Source: Geomonas paludis (GTDB lineage Bacteria > Desulfobacterota > Desulfuromonadia > Geobacterales > Geobacteraceae). Taken from it: a stretch of DNA of 64,000 bases. Below, piece by piece: positions 28,311 through 36,300 of this stretch. A model generated the notes under the pieces. It was not told the DNA's origin, ran no database searches, and saw only the letters and a program-made list of their open reading frames with translations. The first letter of the stretch is position 1, and the number at the start of each line of letters is the position of its first letter. Made by a program: the position numbers and the translations under genes. The stretch spans positions 43,608 through 107,607 of the forward strand of contig NZ_BLXY01000012.1 of NCBI RefSeq assembly GCF_014193585.1, in the 5' to 3' direction.

Positions 28311-29013
28311 TTTCTTCTTCCTCCCGCCGCGCGTTGCGCTCCTCGGAGAGCCGGCGCATGATCTCATCGAGCTGGGCGTCCAGGCCGGCGTCGATGTTGC
28401 CGCGCACCGTCTCCACCAGGCAGCTGGCCGGCCCCAGGGTCGGGTCCTCGCGCAGCGTCATTTTCTTGCGGTCCCGGGTCAGCGCCTGGAACTGCGGCGA
28501 GTAGGCAACCACCTGGTATTCCTCGGGGTTCAGCCGCACCACGATCTCACCTTCGTCCGCGGCCAACTCCACCGCCCCGTGCACCAGGCCGGCGACCAGC
28601 CCCGGGTCCAGGGAGAGCTCGCGCATCATCACCTTGCGCGCGATCAGCACGGAGAGCTTTAAGAGGTCCTCCTCCGCGTCGTGCATGAGCTGGGCGCGCA
28701 GGGCGCCGGTGGAGAGAAGCGCCTGGGCCAGCGCCTCGCTCACCTTGGCCAGGTCCTCCTCGGCCTGCTGCCGCCCCTTCTTGATCCCCTCGGCGTGCGC
28801 CTGCTGGATCCTTCTCAGGGCCTCGTCCTCGGCGATCACGGCGGGAGGGGCCTCGGGTTCCTCTTCTTCCTCGACCGGAGGGGCTTCCTCGCCGCCAAGC
28901 TGGATGGGGCGGAACACCTCCTGCCCGGCCGGGGGGACCAGCACCGCCCCCAGCGGTTCCAGGGTGTAGGCCTCGGAGTCCACCCCCTTCCTGATGATCT
29001 TAGACGAGGACAT
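28300..29013 (-). CDS. fliH: Flagellar export stator protein FliH
   Basis: Negative regulator and peripheral stalk of the FliI ATPase, 237 residues. It has an acidic Pro/Glu-rich N-terminal third (about residues 40-60), a helical A/G-x-x-x-G-containing middle, and a C-terminal domain with LSVLIARKVMMRELSLDPGLV and IVVRLNPEEYQVV, like V-type ATPase subunit E. It overlaps fliG by 14 bases and fliI by 11. Confidence 0.93.
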   Translation of the reverse strand: MSSSKIIRKGVDSEAYTLEPLGAVLVPPAGQEVFRPIQLGGEEAPPVEEEEEPEAPPAVIAEDEALRRIQQAHAEGIKKGRQQAEEDLAKVSEALAQALLSTGALRAQLMHDAEEDLLKLSVLIARKVMMRELSLDPGLVAGLVHGAVELAADEGEIVVRLNPEEYQVVAYSPQFQALTRDRKKMTLREDPTLGPASCLVETVRGNIDAGLDAQLDEIMRRLSEERNARREEEESGD

Positions 29014-29992
29014 CTTCCGCCCCGCGTCCCGCGATGACCACCTTCCCTTCCTCCTCCATCTTGCGCACGATCTTGATGATCTCGCTCTGGGCCTTCTCCA
29101 CGTCGGAGAGGCGCACCGGACCCATGACCTCCAGGTCCTCCTTGATCATCTCGGCCGCGCGGCTGGAGATGTTGCGGAAGATCTTGTCCTTGACCTCGTC
29201 CACCGAGGTCTTCATGGCCAGGGTCAGGGTGTCGTTGGAGACCTCGCGCATGATGGACTGGATGGCGCGGTCGTCCAGCTTGAAGATGTCCTCGAAGGTG
29301 AACAGGTGCTTCCTGATCACCTCGGCCAGCGGCGGGTTCATGGTGTCCAGCTTGTCCAGGATCTTCTTCTCGCGGCTGCGGTCCAGGTGCGCGAACATGT
29401 CCACCACCTTCTCCACGCCGCCGACCTTGAAGCGCTGCACCCCGCCCAGGGCGGTCAGCTCCACCCGGATCACCTCGTCGATCTCGGAGAGGATCTCCGG
29501 GGAGACCTGGTCCACCTCGGCGATCCGGATCACCACCTCGGCCTGCAGCTCCTGCGGCAGAAGGGCAATGATCTCGCTGGTCTGCTTGGGCTTGAGTTTT
29601 GCCAGCACAACGGCGATGGTCTGCGGGTGTTCCTGGGAGAAGAAGTTGGCGATGGTACGCGCGTCCATGGTGGAGAGGATGTCGGCCATGTCGCCGATGC
29701 CGGAGGTGCGGATCTCCTGCAACAGAGTCTCCGCCCGCAGCGGCCCCAGGGCCTTCTCCAGGATCTTCTTGACGAACTCCTCCCCCTGGGAGAAGAAGCC
29801 GGTCTCCGGATTGGTGATGTCGGTGAACTCCTCCACCACCGAGGCGATCTCCTCGCGCGGTACGTGGCCGAGCTTGGACATGCTCTGGCTGATCCGCTTG
29901 ATGTCGCCGTCGTCCATATGCCCGAAGACCTTGGCGGTCGCCTCGGGGCCCAAGTATAAAAGGAGTACGGCGGCCTTCTCGGCTCCGGTCAT
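29000..29992 (-). CDS. fliG: Flagellar motor switch protein FliG
   Basis: Rotor protein of 330 residues that interacts with the stators. Typical N-terminus TGAEKAAVLLLYLGPEATAKVF; the middle domain contains EHPQTIAVVLAKL with the EHPQ motif near residue 119. The C-terminal torque domain has conserved charged residues (SRAAEMIKEDLEVMGPVRLSDVE). It sits 29 bases after fliF and overlaps fliH. Confidence 0.96.
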   Translation of the reverse strand: MTGAEKAAVLLLYLGPEATAKVFGHMDDGDIKRISQSMSKLGHVPREEIASVVEEFTDITNPETGFFSQGEEFVKKILEKALGPLRAETLLQEIRTSGIGDMADILSTMDARTIANFFSQEHPQTIAVVLAKLKPKQTSEIIALLPQELQAEVVIRIAEVDQVSPEILSEIDEVIRVELTALGGVQRFKVGGVEKVVDMFAHLDRSREKKILDKLDTMNPPLAEVIRKHLFTFEDIFKLDDRAIQSIMREVSNDTLTLAMKTSVDEVKDKIFRNISSRAAEMIKEDLEVMGPVRLSDVEKAQSEIIKIVRKMEEEGKVVIAGRGAEDVLV

Positions 29993-30021
29993 GCTGCACC
30001 TCTAAAGGTCATGGTTCTCAT

Positions 30022-31593
30022 CTAGTCCTTGCGCGACAGCCAGTTCTGCAGGATCTGGGCGGCCTGGTAGGGGTCCTGCTTCACCTTCTCCACCAGCTCG
30101 ATCTGGGTCACCCGCATCTTCTCCTGGGCGATCTTCTGCATCTCGAGCATGTGGGCGGTCTCCGCGTCGTCCTGCACCGGGAGGAACGACGTGGCGGGCC
30201 TCTCGCTCTTCAGCATCTTCAACAGCGGCCGGAGCACGAACAGGATCAGGGCCAGGAAGCCCAGGCCGATCAGGCCGTTCTTGATCAGGGTCTGCACGAC
30301 GGGGGCGTCGTACCACTTGGGCGCCTCGCTGCCGCCGTCGCCGGTCTCCTGGAAGGGGATGTTGGCCACGGTGACCTGGTCGCCGCGCTCGGCGTTGAAG
30401 CCGACGGCGCTCTTCACCAGCGCCTCGATCTTCTGCATCTCGTCCGGGGTGCGGGGCTGGTACTTGGGCGTGGCACCCGGTTTCGCCCCCACCGGAAGGT
30501 CGTATTTCCCGTCCACCAGCACCGCCACCGACACCTTGGACAGCGCCCCCACCGGCTCGATGATGCGGGCGGTGGAGCGGCTCACCTCGTAGTTCAGGGT
30601 CTCGTCGGTCTTGGAGCCGCCGCCGCTCTGCCCGGGGGCCGCCCCGGGGGCGCGGCCGAGGTTGGTCTGCGCTCCGGGAACGCCGGAGGCGCTGGTCGTG
30701 GTGCCTCCCTTCTCCTCGCTTCTCTGTTCGCTTCTGACCGCGGCGGATTCCGGGTCGTAGCGCTCCTCGTACTTCTCAACCTGCTTGAAGTCGAAGTTCG
30801 CGGTGACCCGCGCCACGCACTTGCCGGAGCCGACCACGCGGTCCAGAAGCGACTGCAGCTTGTCCTCCTGGGTCTTCTCGAAGTTGCGCTGGGTCTCCTG
30901 GCGCGAGCCGGTCAGCTTGCTGGCCGGGTCGGAGGGGGTGTTGCCGGAGAGCATCTTGCCCCGGCTGTCGAGAACGGTGATCTGCTCAGGGTCCATCCCC
31001 TCGATGGACGAGGCGACCAGGTGCACGATCCCCTGCACCTCGCCCTCCCTCAGCATCCGGTTCGACTTCATCTTCAGTACCACCGACGCCGTGGCCGGCT
31101 TCTCGGACTCCTTGAACAGGGTCTTCTCGGGGATGGCCAGGTGCACCCGTGCCGACTCGACGCCGGCGATCTGGGAGATGGTGCGGGACAGTTCGCCCTG
31201 CAGGGCGCGCTGGTAGTTCAGCTTCTGCACGAACTCGGTCATGCCGAAGTTCTTGCGGTCGAAGATCTCGTAGCCGATGCCGCCCCCCTGGGGGAGCCCG
31301 TCACTGGCCATGGAGAGCCTCAGGTCGTACACCTTGTCCGAGGGGACCAGGATCGCCTTGCCGTCGGCGGCGATCTGGTAGGGGACCTTCTGCTCTTTCA
31401 ATTTTTTGACAATCTCGCCGGCGTCGTCGCTGTTCAGGTTGGCGAACAGCGGACGGTAGTCGGTCTTGTTGGCCACGGTGATCAGCGCGGCGAAGGCGAG
31501 CAGCGACGCGAGCGCGACCCCCGCGACGACCATCCGCTTCCCGGTCGACATGGCGAGAAAAGGTTCCAGCAGTTTTTTAAGCCCTTCCGGCAT
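30022..31593 (-). CDS. fliF: Flagellar MS-ring protein FliF
   Basis: Inner-membrane ring protein of 523 residues. TM1 is at about residues 18-37, followed by RBM domains (YRPLFANLNSDDAGEIVKKLKE; AGVESARVHLAIPEKTLF). A Gly/Ser-rich linker is near residues 290-315, TM2 is at about 433-453, and the C-terminal cytoplasmic tail binds FliG. Its start is 126 bases from fliE, and that gap carries an unusual inverted purine-rich repeat. Confidence 0.96.
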   Translation of the reverse strand: MPEGLKKLLEPFLAMSTGKRMVVAGVALASLLAFAALITVANKTDYRPLFANLNSDDAGEIVKKLKEQKVPYQIAADGKAILVPSDKVYDLRLSMASDGLPQGGGIGYEIFDRKNFGMTEFVQKLNYQRALQGELSRTISQIAGVESARVHLAIPEKTLFKESEKPATASVVLKMKSNRMLREGEVQGIVHLVASSIEGMDPEQITVLDSRGKMLSGNTPSDPASKLTGSRQETQRNFEKTQEDKLQSLLDRVVGSGKCVARVTANFDFKQVEKYEERYDPESAAVRSEQRSEEKGGTTTSASGVPGAQTNLGRAPGAAPGQSGGGSKTDETLNYEVSRSTARIIEPVGALSKVSVAVLVDGKYDLPVGAKPGATPKYQPRTPDEMQKIEALVKSAVGFNAERGDQVTVANIPFQETGDGGSEAPKWYDAPVVQTLIKNGLIGLGFLALILFVLRPLLKMLKSERPATSFLPVQDDAETAHMLEMQKIAQEKMRVTQIELVEKVKQDPYQAAQILQNWLSRKD

Positions 31594-31609
31594 GGTGTCT
31601 CCAAAACAA

Positions 31610-31715
31610 AGATTAAGACTGAGATTGAGACTGAGAAAAACCCTGGCCGGCCTTGAGCCGCCCGGCGCTGATGTTGAGGACGCCTCTTCTCAATCTTTAC
31701 CTTAATCTCAATCTG
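31610..31715. repeat. Inverted GATTAAG/GATTGAG-type repeat
   Basis: In the fliE-fliF gap, AAGATTAAGACTGAGATTGA-type sequence at about 31612-31637 is faced by TCTCAATCTTTACCTTAATC-type sequence at about 31690-31712. The units are six- or seven-base GAGATT/GATTAAG repeats, so the operon mRNA could fold into a long imperfect hairpin here. Its role is unknown. Confidence 0.6.
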
Positions 31716-31719
31716 CCTT

Positions 31720-32034
31720 TTATACCGGCATCCTCATGATCTCCTGGTACGCCTCGACGGCCTTGTTGCGCACCTGGGTCAGCATCTGGAAGGAGACGCT
31801 CGCCTTTTCCACCGCGAGCATCACCTCGTGCAGCCCCTTGCTCTCGCCGGTGGCGAGCGCCTGGATCGACTGGTCCGCGGCGGCTTGCTGCTGGTTCACC
31901 TTGGAGACCATCTCCTCCAGAAACTTGCCGAAGCCGACGGTGGGGTTGCCCTGCGTCCCCTGGATGCCCTGCGTCTCCTGGGCGGGAAAAGCCTGGGAGA
32001 GTCCGCCTACCTTGGTAAGTGCCGATATTTCCAT
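31720..32034 (-). CDS. fliE: Hook-basal body protein FliE
   Basis: Joins the MS ring to the rod, 104 residues. The C-terminal half carries the family pattern VNQQQAAADQSIQALATGESKGLHEVMLAVEKASVSFQMLTQVRNK (key elements ADQSIQALATGE and EVMLAVEKASVSF) and ends in AYQEIMRMPV. It follows flgC by 16 bases. Confidence 0.95.
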   Translation of the reverse strand: MEISALTKVGGLSQAFPAQETQGIQGTQGNPTVGFGKFLEEMVSKVNQQQAAADQSIQALATGESKGLHEVMLAVEKASVSFQMLTQVRNKAVEAYQEIMRMPV

Positions 32035-32050
32035 GTATAACCTCCGTTAC

Positions 32051-32488
32051 CTAGCGCAGCAGGTCGAGCGTCTTCAAGGCCATGCTCTTGGCTGCATTGG
32101 TCGCCGTTATGTTCGCCTCGTAGCTGCGGCTGGCCGTGATCATGTCCGCCATCTCCTCGACCACGTTGACGTTGGGATAGGCCACGTAGCCGTTGGCATC
32201 CGCGTCCGGGTGCCCCGGCTCGTACTGCAGCCGCGGGGGACGCTGGTCCTCGTTGATCTGGGTCACCTGGACGCTCCTGGCCTGGTTGGCGCGGGAGAGC
32301 GCGGCGCCGAAGGAGTTCCCTTCCTTCACCGGGGTGGCGGTGAACACCGCGTCCTTGCGCCGGTACGGTCCCCCCTCCGCGGTCCTGGTGGAGTTGACGT
32401 TGGCCAGGTTGGAGGAGATCAGGTTCATCCTGGTGCGCTCGGCGGCGAGGGCCGAGGCGCTGATGTCCATGGAAGTGAAAAAGTCCAT
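32051..32488 (-). CDS. flgC: Flagellar rod protein FlgC
   Basis: Proximal rod protein of 145 residues. The N-terminal rod/hook motif reads LISSNLANVNSTRTAEGGPYRRK, and the C-terminal helix MADMITASRSYEANITATNAAKSM is typical of rod proteins. The start overlaps the flgB stop by one base (TAATG-type junction). Confidence 0.96.
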   Translation of the reverse strand: MDFFTSMDISASALAAERTRMNLISSNLANVNSTRTAEGGPYRRKDAVFTATPVKEGNSFGAALSRANQARSVQVTQINEDQRPPRLQYEPGHPDADANGYVAYPNVNVVEEMADMITASRSYEANITATNAAKSMALKTLDLLR

Positions 32489-32910
32489 TATAAGGTACCC
32501 CTTATGGCCTGCTTCAGCCCCTCGAACTTCTTGGCGAGGAGCTGCACGCTGGCGTTGTACATGATCTGGTTCTCGGCCAGACGCCCCATCTCGGCCTCCA
32601 GCTCCACGCCGTTGCCGTCGGGGGCCATGTTGCGGGAGCTCACCTCGACCACGTCACCCTGCACCTTCTCCAGGGAGGCCGCGGAGGCCCCCTTGAGCGG
32701 GATGTGACGCGGGTGGGTCACCGAACCGGCAGCGGGGCCCTGCTTCAGGGCGCTCTTCAACTGCCCCTCGAAGGAGAGGTCGGTGCTGGTATAGCCCGGC
32801 GTCTCCACGTTGGCGAGATTGGCCGAGATCATGGTCTGGCGCTTCGCCCTCAGGTCCAGGGTCTTGCCCAGCAGTTCCACGGTGGTCCCGAATATTCCTT
32901 GTACTGGCAT
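32488..32910 (-). CDS. flgB: Flagellar rod protein FlgB
   Basis: Proximal rod protein of 140 residues with AKRQTMISANLANVETPGYT near residues 25-44. The C-terminal part has MGRLAENQIMYNASVQLLAKKFEGLKQAI. ATG 32910 has AAGGAGGAAGAG upstream. The sigma-54 promoter at 32940 lies just 30 bases before the start, making flgB the first gene of a 13-gene operon through flgE. Confidence 0.95.
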   Translation of the reverse strand: MPVQGIFGTTVELLGKTLDLRAKRQTMISANLANVETPGYTSTDLSFEGQLKSALKQGPAAGSVTHPRHIPLKGASAASLEKVQGDVVEVSSRNMAPDGNGVELEAEMGRLAENQIMYNASVQLLAKKFEGLKQAIRGTL

Positions 32911-32939
32911 CTCTTCCTCCTTGGTCGCCAAGCTGCAAC

Positions 32940-32955
32940 AGCAAAAGGCGTACCA
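32940..32955 (-). promoter_or_regulatory. Sigma-54 promoter of the flgB operon
   Basis: Minus-strand TGGTACGCCTTTTGCT matches the -24/-12 consensus TGG-Y-ACG-N4-TTGCW with GG-N10-GC spacing. The predicted start near 32929 leaves a leader of about 20 bases that contains the flgB ribosome-binding site. Confidence 0.85.
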
Positions 32956-33006
32956 CCCACGGCCGGCCCGTGTTATCGGCAGGTTACGCCGACGGGCCAA
33001 GACCGG

Positions 33007-33020
33007 GTCATCTTTTTGAC
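33007..33020. promoter_or_regulatory. Activator-type palindrome upstream of flgB promoter
   Basis: GTCATCTTTTTGAC has the GTCA-N6-TGAC form and differs at one base from the core at 21372-21385 upstream of fliL. It is centred about 60 bases upstream of the -24 element, a usual distance for a sigma-54 activator site, and sits just after the stop of the upstream TPR gene. Confidence 0.65.
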
Positions 33021-33024
33021 ACTG

Positions 33025-35136
33025 TCAGGGGAGCTGGCCGGCGATCTTCATGCGCCAGTTGAGGTCGTTGAGCGCCTCGGAGGCAAGCCTGCCCCAGGTC
33101 CCCCCGAGCCCGGCCGCCTTGTCCCAACTCGCCCTGGCCTGGCGCACCTCGCCCAGCTGCAGCTGCAGCTCACCGGTCTGGTAGAGGAACTGGCCGCTCA
33201 TCTCGCCGGAGGCGATGCTCCCCCCCACCTGGCAGGCCGCCAGGGCCCGCTGGTAATCCTTGCCGGCGGCAAGCGCCGTGGCCAGGGTGAAGTAGCCGTC
33301 CGGGAGGAACGGGTCGTCCCGTTTGGCCGCGGTCGTGAAACGGGACAGGCTGCGCACCGCGCCGCCGTGATCCTTGGCGGCCGCAAGCGCCTTGCCCAGG
33401 TAATAGTCGCTCTCCGGCAGCTGCGCCCTGGCGCCCTTGCCCCCCAGGAAGGCGAGTTGCGCCGCCGCGCCGGGGAGGTCGCCCCGCTCGAAGGCAAGCC
33501 GCCCCAGCTGCTCGCGCACCCGCCCCAGGTTGGGGTCGCGGGGGAAGCGGGCCAGGAAGTCGCGGGCGGTCGCCTCGGCCAGCGGCACGTTACCCAGGGC
33601 GACGGCGTCGTCCACCATGCGGGCCATGAGGAACGGCGCGCTCCCGGCGGCCCAGTTCTTCTGCTGCAGGTAACCGAAGAGCTCCAGTTCCTTGGCGGTG
33701 GCGCCGGTCTTCTCGAAGGCCTGGGACACCCTGGGGGCGAAGCCGGGGTCGGCGAAGCAGCGGGCCAGGTACTCCCGGTTGTCCAGGGCGAGTTGGACCA
33801 GCCCCTGGTCGTTGCCAGCGGCGGCGGTCTCCTGGTACACGGGGAGGAGGATCTCCTCGCGCATCTTCTTGATGATGGTGCTGAAGATGCCGCGCGGGTA
33901 GCGCCGGTCGTAGGTGACCACGGTCTCCAGCGCCTCCTTCGGTGAGGCGTACAGCGAGAGGAGCAGCGTCATCTTGAACAGGGCCTCGTCGCGCGAGGCG
34001 GGGTCCCCCGGTTCCTGGTAGACCGCCTGGTACTTGGCCAAGAGTTCCCGGTAGCGGTCGCGGGAGAGGGTGAACAGTTCACGGTCGGCAAGCTTCAGGC
34101 GCGCCCTGCCCGCCGCGGGGCTCCCGGCCGAATAGACCACCACGCTGCGGTACATGGCCAGGGCCGCCTCTTTCTGGCCGTTGCGCTCGGTGAGGTCGGC
34201 CAGGCGGTTCAAAAGCTCCGCCTGGTAGGGGGTGCCCAGGTAGCGCTCCATGAGGCGCAGCAGCATGGCGCGGGCGGCGGGGAAGTTGCCGGTGCGGGCC
34301 AGCGCCTCGGAGTAGGGCTGCAAAAGCTCCGGGGACTGCTCCAGGTACTGGGGCCACAGCCCCTCCCCCTGCCGGAAGTAGGAGAGGGCATCCTGGTGCC
34401 GCCCCAGCCGCTCCAGCGCCTCCCCCAGCCGGTAGCAGGCCAGCGCCTTGGGAGCGGTGGCCTTGTTGGTGAACATGGAGAAGACGTTGACCGCCTCCTC
34501 GGCCCGGTCGCGGTACAAAAGGCTCTCCCCCTGCTGGAACAGGAGCGCTTCCCCCTCGGGGAGGAGCCCCTTGAGCACCTTGCCGTCGGTGGGGGCGAAG
34601 GGGACCCCGCCGGGATCGGCGTCGAAGTCGCGCACGAAGCGCTCGGTCCCGGAGAGGATCGGTTCGCGCCCCGGGGCGATGTCCACCCGCGCCGCACGCT
34701 TCACGCCGGGACCTATGTCCAGCGACAGGACGCTGGGGTTGGCGCAGGAGACCACCTGGACCCCGGGGTCCGCCACGCGCAGCGGGATGGAGACGCTGAG
34801 CACGCCGCGCACTTCGGTCGTGGTGATGCCGGCCAGTTGCTTGTCGTTCAGGGCGCGCAGTTTCTTGAAGCTGGGGGAGTCTGCCCCGCGCACCTCGAGC
34901 CTGACCCGCCCGGGCAAGACCCGCAGCGTGTAGTCGGGGGGGGACTGGAAGGAGAGGTTGACCCTGGTGAAGCCCTGGCGGGGGTGCACCGCGATGCGCA
35001 ACAGGCGGTTTTCCTGCTGCGCCAGGGCGTTGTGCGGCAGGGCGCAGGCGAGCAGTATGGTGACGAGCCCCAGGAAAAGCCCCGGGCCGGGTATGCGCAG
35101 CGTAAAGGTCATGGGGGAGTACAAGGCAAAAGGCAT
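33025..35136 (-). CDS. Secreted TPR-repeat protein with AMIN-like N-terminus
   Basis: Large 703-residue protein. A signal peptide (LFLGLVTILLACALPHNALA) precedes a beta-rich domain (LLRIAVHPRQGFTRVNLSFQ; RVRLEVRG) that resembles AMIN domains, and then many tetratricopeptide repeats (for example ACYRLGEALERLGRHQDALSYF-type units and EALARTGNFPAARAMLLRLME). It is probably periplasmic or envelope-associated. The start is uncertain: no clear SD precedes ATG 35136 or the internal ATG at 35112. It lies between chemotaxis genes and the flgB promoter. A role in flagellar or pilus assembly is only inferred. Confidence 0.8.
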   Translation of the reverse strand: MPFALYSPMTFTLRIPGPGLFLGLVTILLACALPHNALAQQENRLLRIAVHPRQGFTRVNLSFQSPPDYTLRVLPGRVRLEVRGADSPSFKKLRALNDKQLAGITTTEVRGVLSVSIPLRVADPGVQVVSCANPSVLSLDIGPGVKRAARVDIAPGREPILSGTERFVRDFDADPGGVPFAPTDGKVLKGLLPEGEALLFQQGESLLYRDRAEEAVNVFSMFTNKATAPKALACYRLGEALERLGRHQDALSYFRQGEGLWPQYLEQSPELLQPYSEALARTGNFPAARAMLLRLMERYLGTPYQAELLNRLADLTERNGQKEAALAMYRSVVVYSAGSPAAGRARLKLADRELFTLSRDRYRELLAKYQAVYQEPGDPASRDEALFKMTLLLSLYASPKEALETVVTYDRRYPRGIFSTIIKKMREEILLPVYQETAAAGNDQGLVQLALDNREYLARCFADPGFAPRVSQAFEKTGATAKELELFGYLQQKNWAAGSAPFLMARMVDDAVALGNVPLAEATARDFLARFPRDPNLGRVREQLGRLAFERGDLPGAAAQLAFLGGKGARAQLPESDYYLGKALAAAKDHGGAVRSLSRFTTAAKRDDPFLPDGYFTLATALAAGKDYQRALAACQVGGSIASGEMSGQFLYQTGELQLQLGEVRQARASWDKAAGLGGTWGRLASEALNDLNWRMKIAGQLP

Positions 35137-35244
35137 GCCGTAGGGGCGCGCGCGAGGGAGGGCGCGCTAACTTGGCAGGATTACGGCATTTTGTCCGCGC
35201 TGGAATTTTCCGTGGCGCCGGTTGCGCGCCGAAGGGGGGCGGCC

Positions 35245-35281
35245 AGTCAAAAAAACGAAGGGCGGGGATGTTTTTTTGACT
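35245..35281 (-). terminator. A/T-rich perfect inverted repeat
   Basis: AGTCAAAAAAAC (35245-35256) and GTTTTTTTGACT (35270-35281) form a perfect 12-base-pair stem with a 13-base GC-rich loop, starting 7 bases after the stop of the CheX-like gene. On the minus strand this gives a hairpin with a T-rich descending arm, which may attenuate transcription into the TPR gene. Confidence 0.55.
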
Positions 35282-35287
35282 CGCCTG

Positions 35288-36289
35288 TCAGTGGTGCAGG
35301 ATCTTCTCCAGCTTGTCGGCGAGCTCGTGCGGGGCGTAGGGGGGCATGACCACACCCTTCACCCCCGCCTTGAGCGCCTTGAGCACCGCGGTGCGGGTCC
35401 ACTCGGGGGCCGAGAGGAGCACCGCGCCGCCGCTTCTGTCCACCATGGGCACCACGCGCTTGCAGATGGCCAGGTCGCGGTCCGAGGTCTGCTTGAGGTA
35501 GATGAAGGCGGCGCGCACGTCGCCCTGAGCGAAGAGCCCGGGGAGGTCGGCCCCCAGCGGCGCGTCGATCAGGTTCAGACCGGTGTCGGCCAGCCCCTGC
35601 ACCAGTTCCTCGCGCCCCTGGTCGTCCCCCAGTACCAGGATCGAGGGGAGCGGCGCGCTCTCCTCGGCCACCGCCTCGACCTCGGCGACAACCTCGACCG
35701 CAGCCTCCTCCGGCTGCGGGTCGAAGAGGTTGGCCAGCGGGTGCGGGATCAGGATGTCCACCATGTTCATCTCGTGCCCCTCGATCTGCAGGGGGGCACG
35801 GTACATCAGGTACTCGCCGTCCGGGAAGGGGACCTCGTCGCTGAGCGGATCGGTGCCGGGGACGTACTTCTGCGGCGGGAGGAGCTTCAGATGCACCTTG
35901 TCCGGCAGGTTGGGCTGGAACACCGAGTTGAAGGAGCCGATGATCTGGTTGGCGATCTCGCCGAAGGCGTCCACGTCGTCCGGTTCCTGGATGGAAAGCC
36001 GGCGCTTCTCCTGGATCCTGGGACCCGGGATCCCGAGCAGGATCGAGCTCATGACGATGGTGTCGCCCAGCGAGAAGAGGAGGTAGAAGAAGCCGGGGTA
36101 CGCCTCGCGCGACTCCACCCCCACCACGTAGATGGGATTGTCCTCGTCGCCAAGATAGCTCTTGCGGTTGGTGTTGAGGACGTCGGAGGCGGCCACGGAC
36201 ATGGCCTGGCCCAGGAGCATGCTGCTCTCCTCCCCGGCCTGCTTCATGGCGGCGTCCAACATGGATTGTAGCTTTTCGAATGCAGCCAT
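35288..36289 (-). CDS. CheX/CheC-like phosphatase fused to a degenerate receiver
   Basis: Two-domain protein of 333 residues. The N-terminal part (about 1-185) has the CheC/CheX phosphatase signature DAFGEIAN with the catalytic Glu and Asn. An Ala/Glu/Val-rich linker (about 193-213) leads to a receiver-like domain (about 215-333). There the acidic pocket is partly kept (LVLGDDQG), but the phospho-acceptor position lies in AAFIYLKQ and has no Asp. It probably dephosphorylates a CheY, with the pseudo-receiver serving binding or localisation. It is 11 bases downstream of cheX. Confidence 0.75.
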   Translation of the reverse strand: MAAFEKLQSMLDAAMKQAGEESSMLLGQAMSVAASDVLNTNRKSYLGDEDNPIYVVGVESREAYPGFFYLLFSLGDTIVMSSILLGIPGPRIQEKRRLSIQEPDDVDAFGEIANQIIGSFNSVFQPNLPDKVHLKLLPPQKYVPGTDPLSDEVPFPDGEYLMYRAPLQIEGHEMNMVDILIPHPLANLFDPQPEEAAVEVVAEVEAVAEESAPLPSILVLGDDQGREELVQGLADTGLNLIDAPLGADLPGLFAQGDVRAAFIYLKQTSDRDLAICKRVVPMVDRSGGAVLLSAPEWTRTAVLKALKAGVKGVVMPPYAPHELADKLEKILHH

Positions 36290-36300
36290 TACCGTACCGC

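Noticed and set aside
35173..35188. GG-N10-GC pattern on the plus strand near the TPR gene start
   Set aside because: The -12 element lacks TTGC and no plus-strand gene lies downstream.
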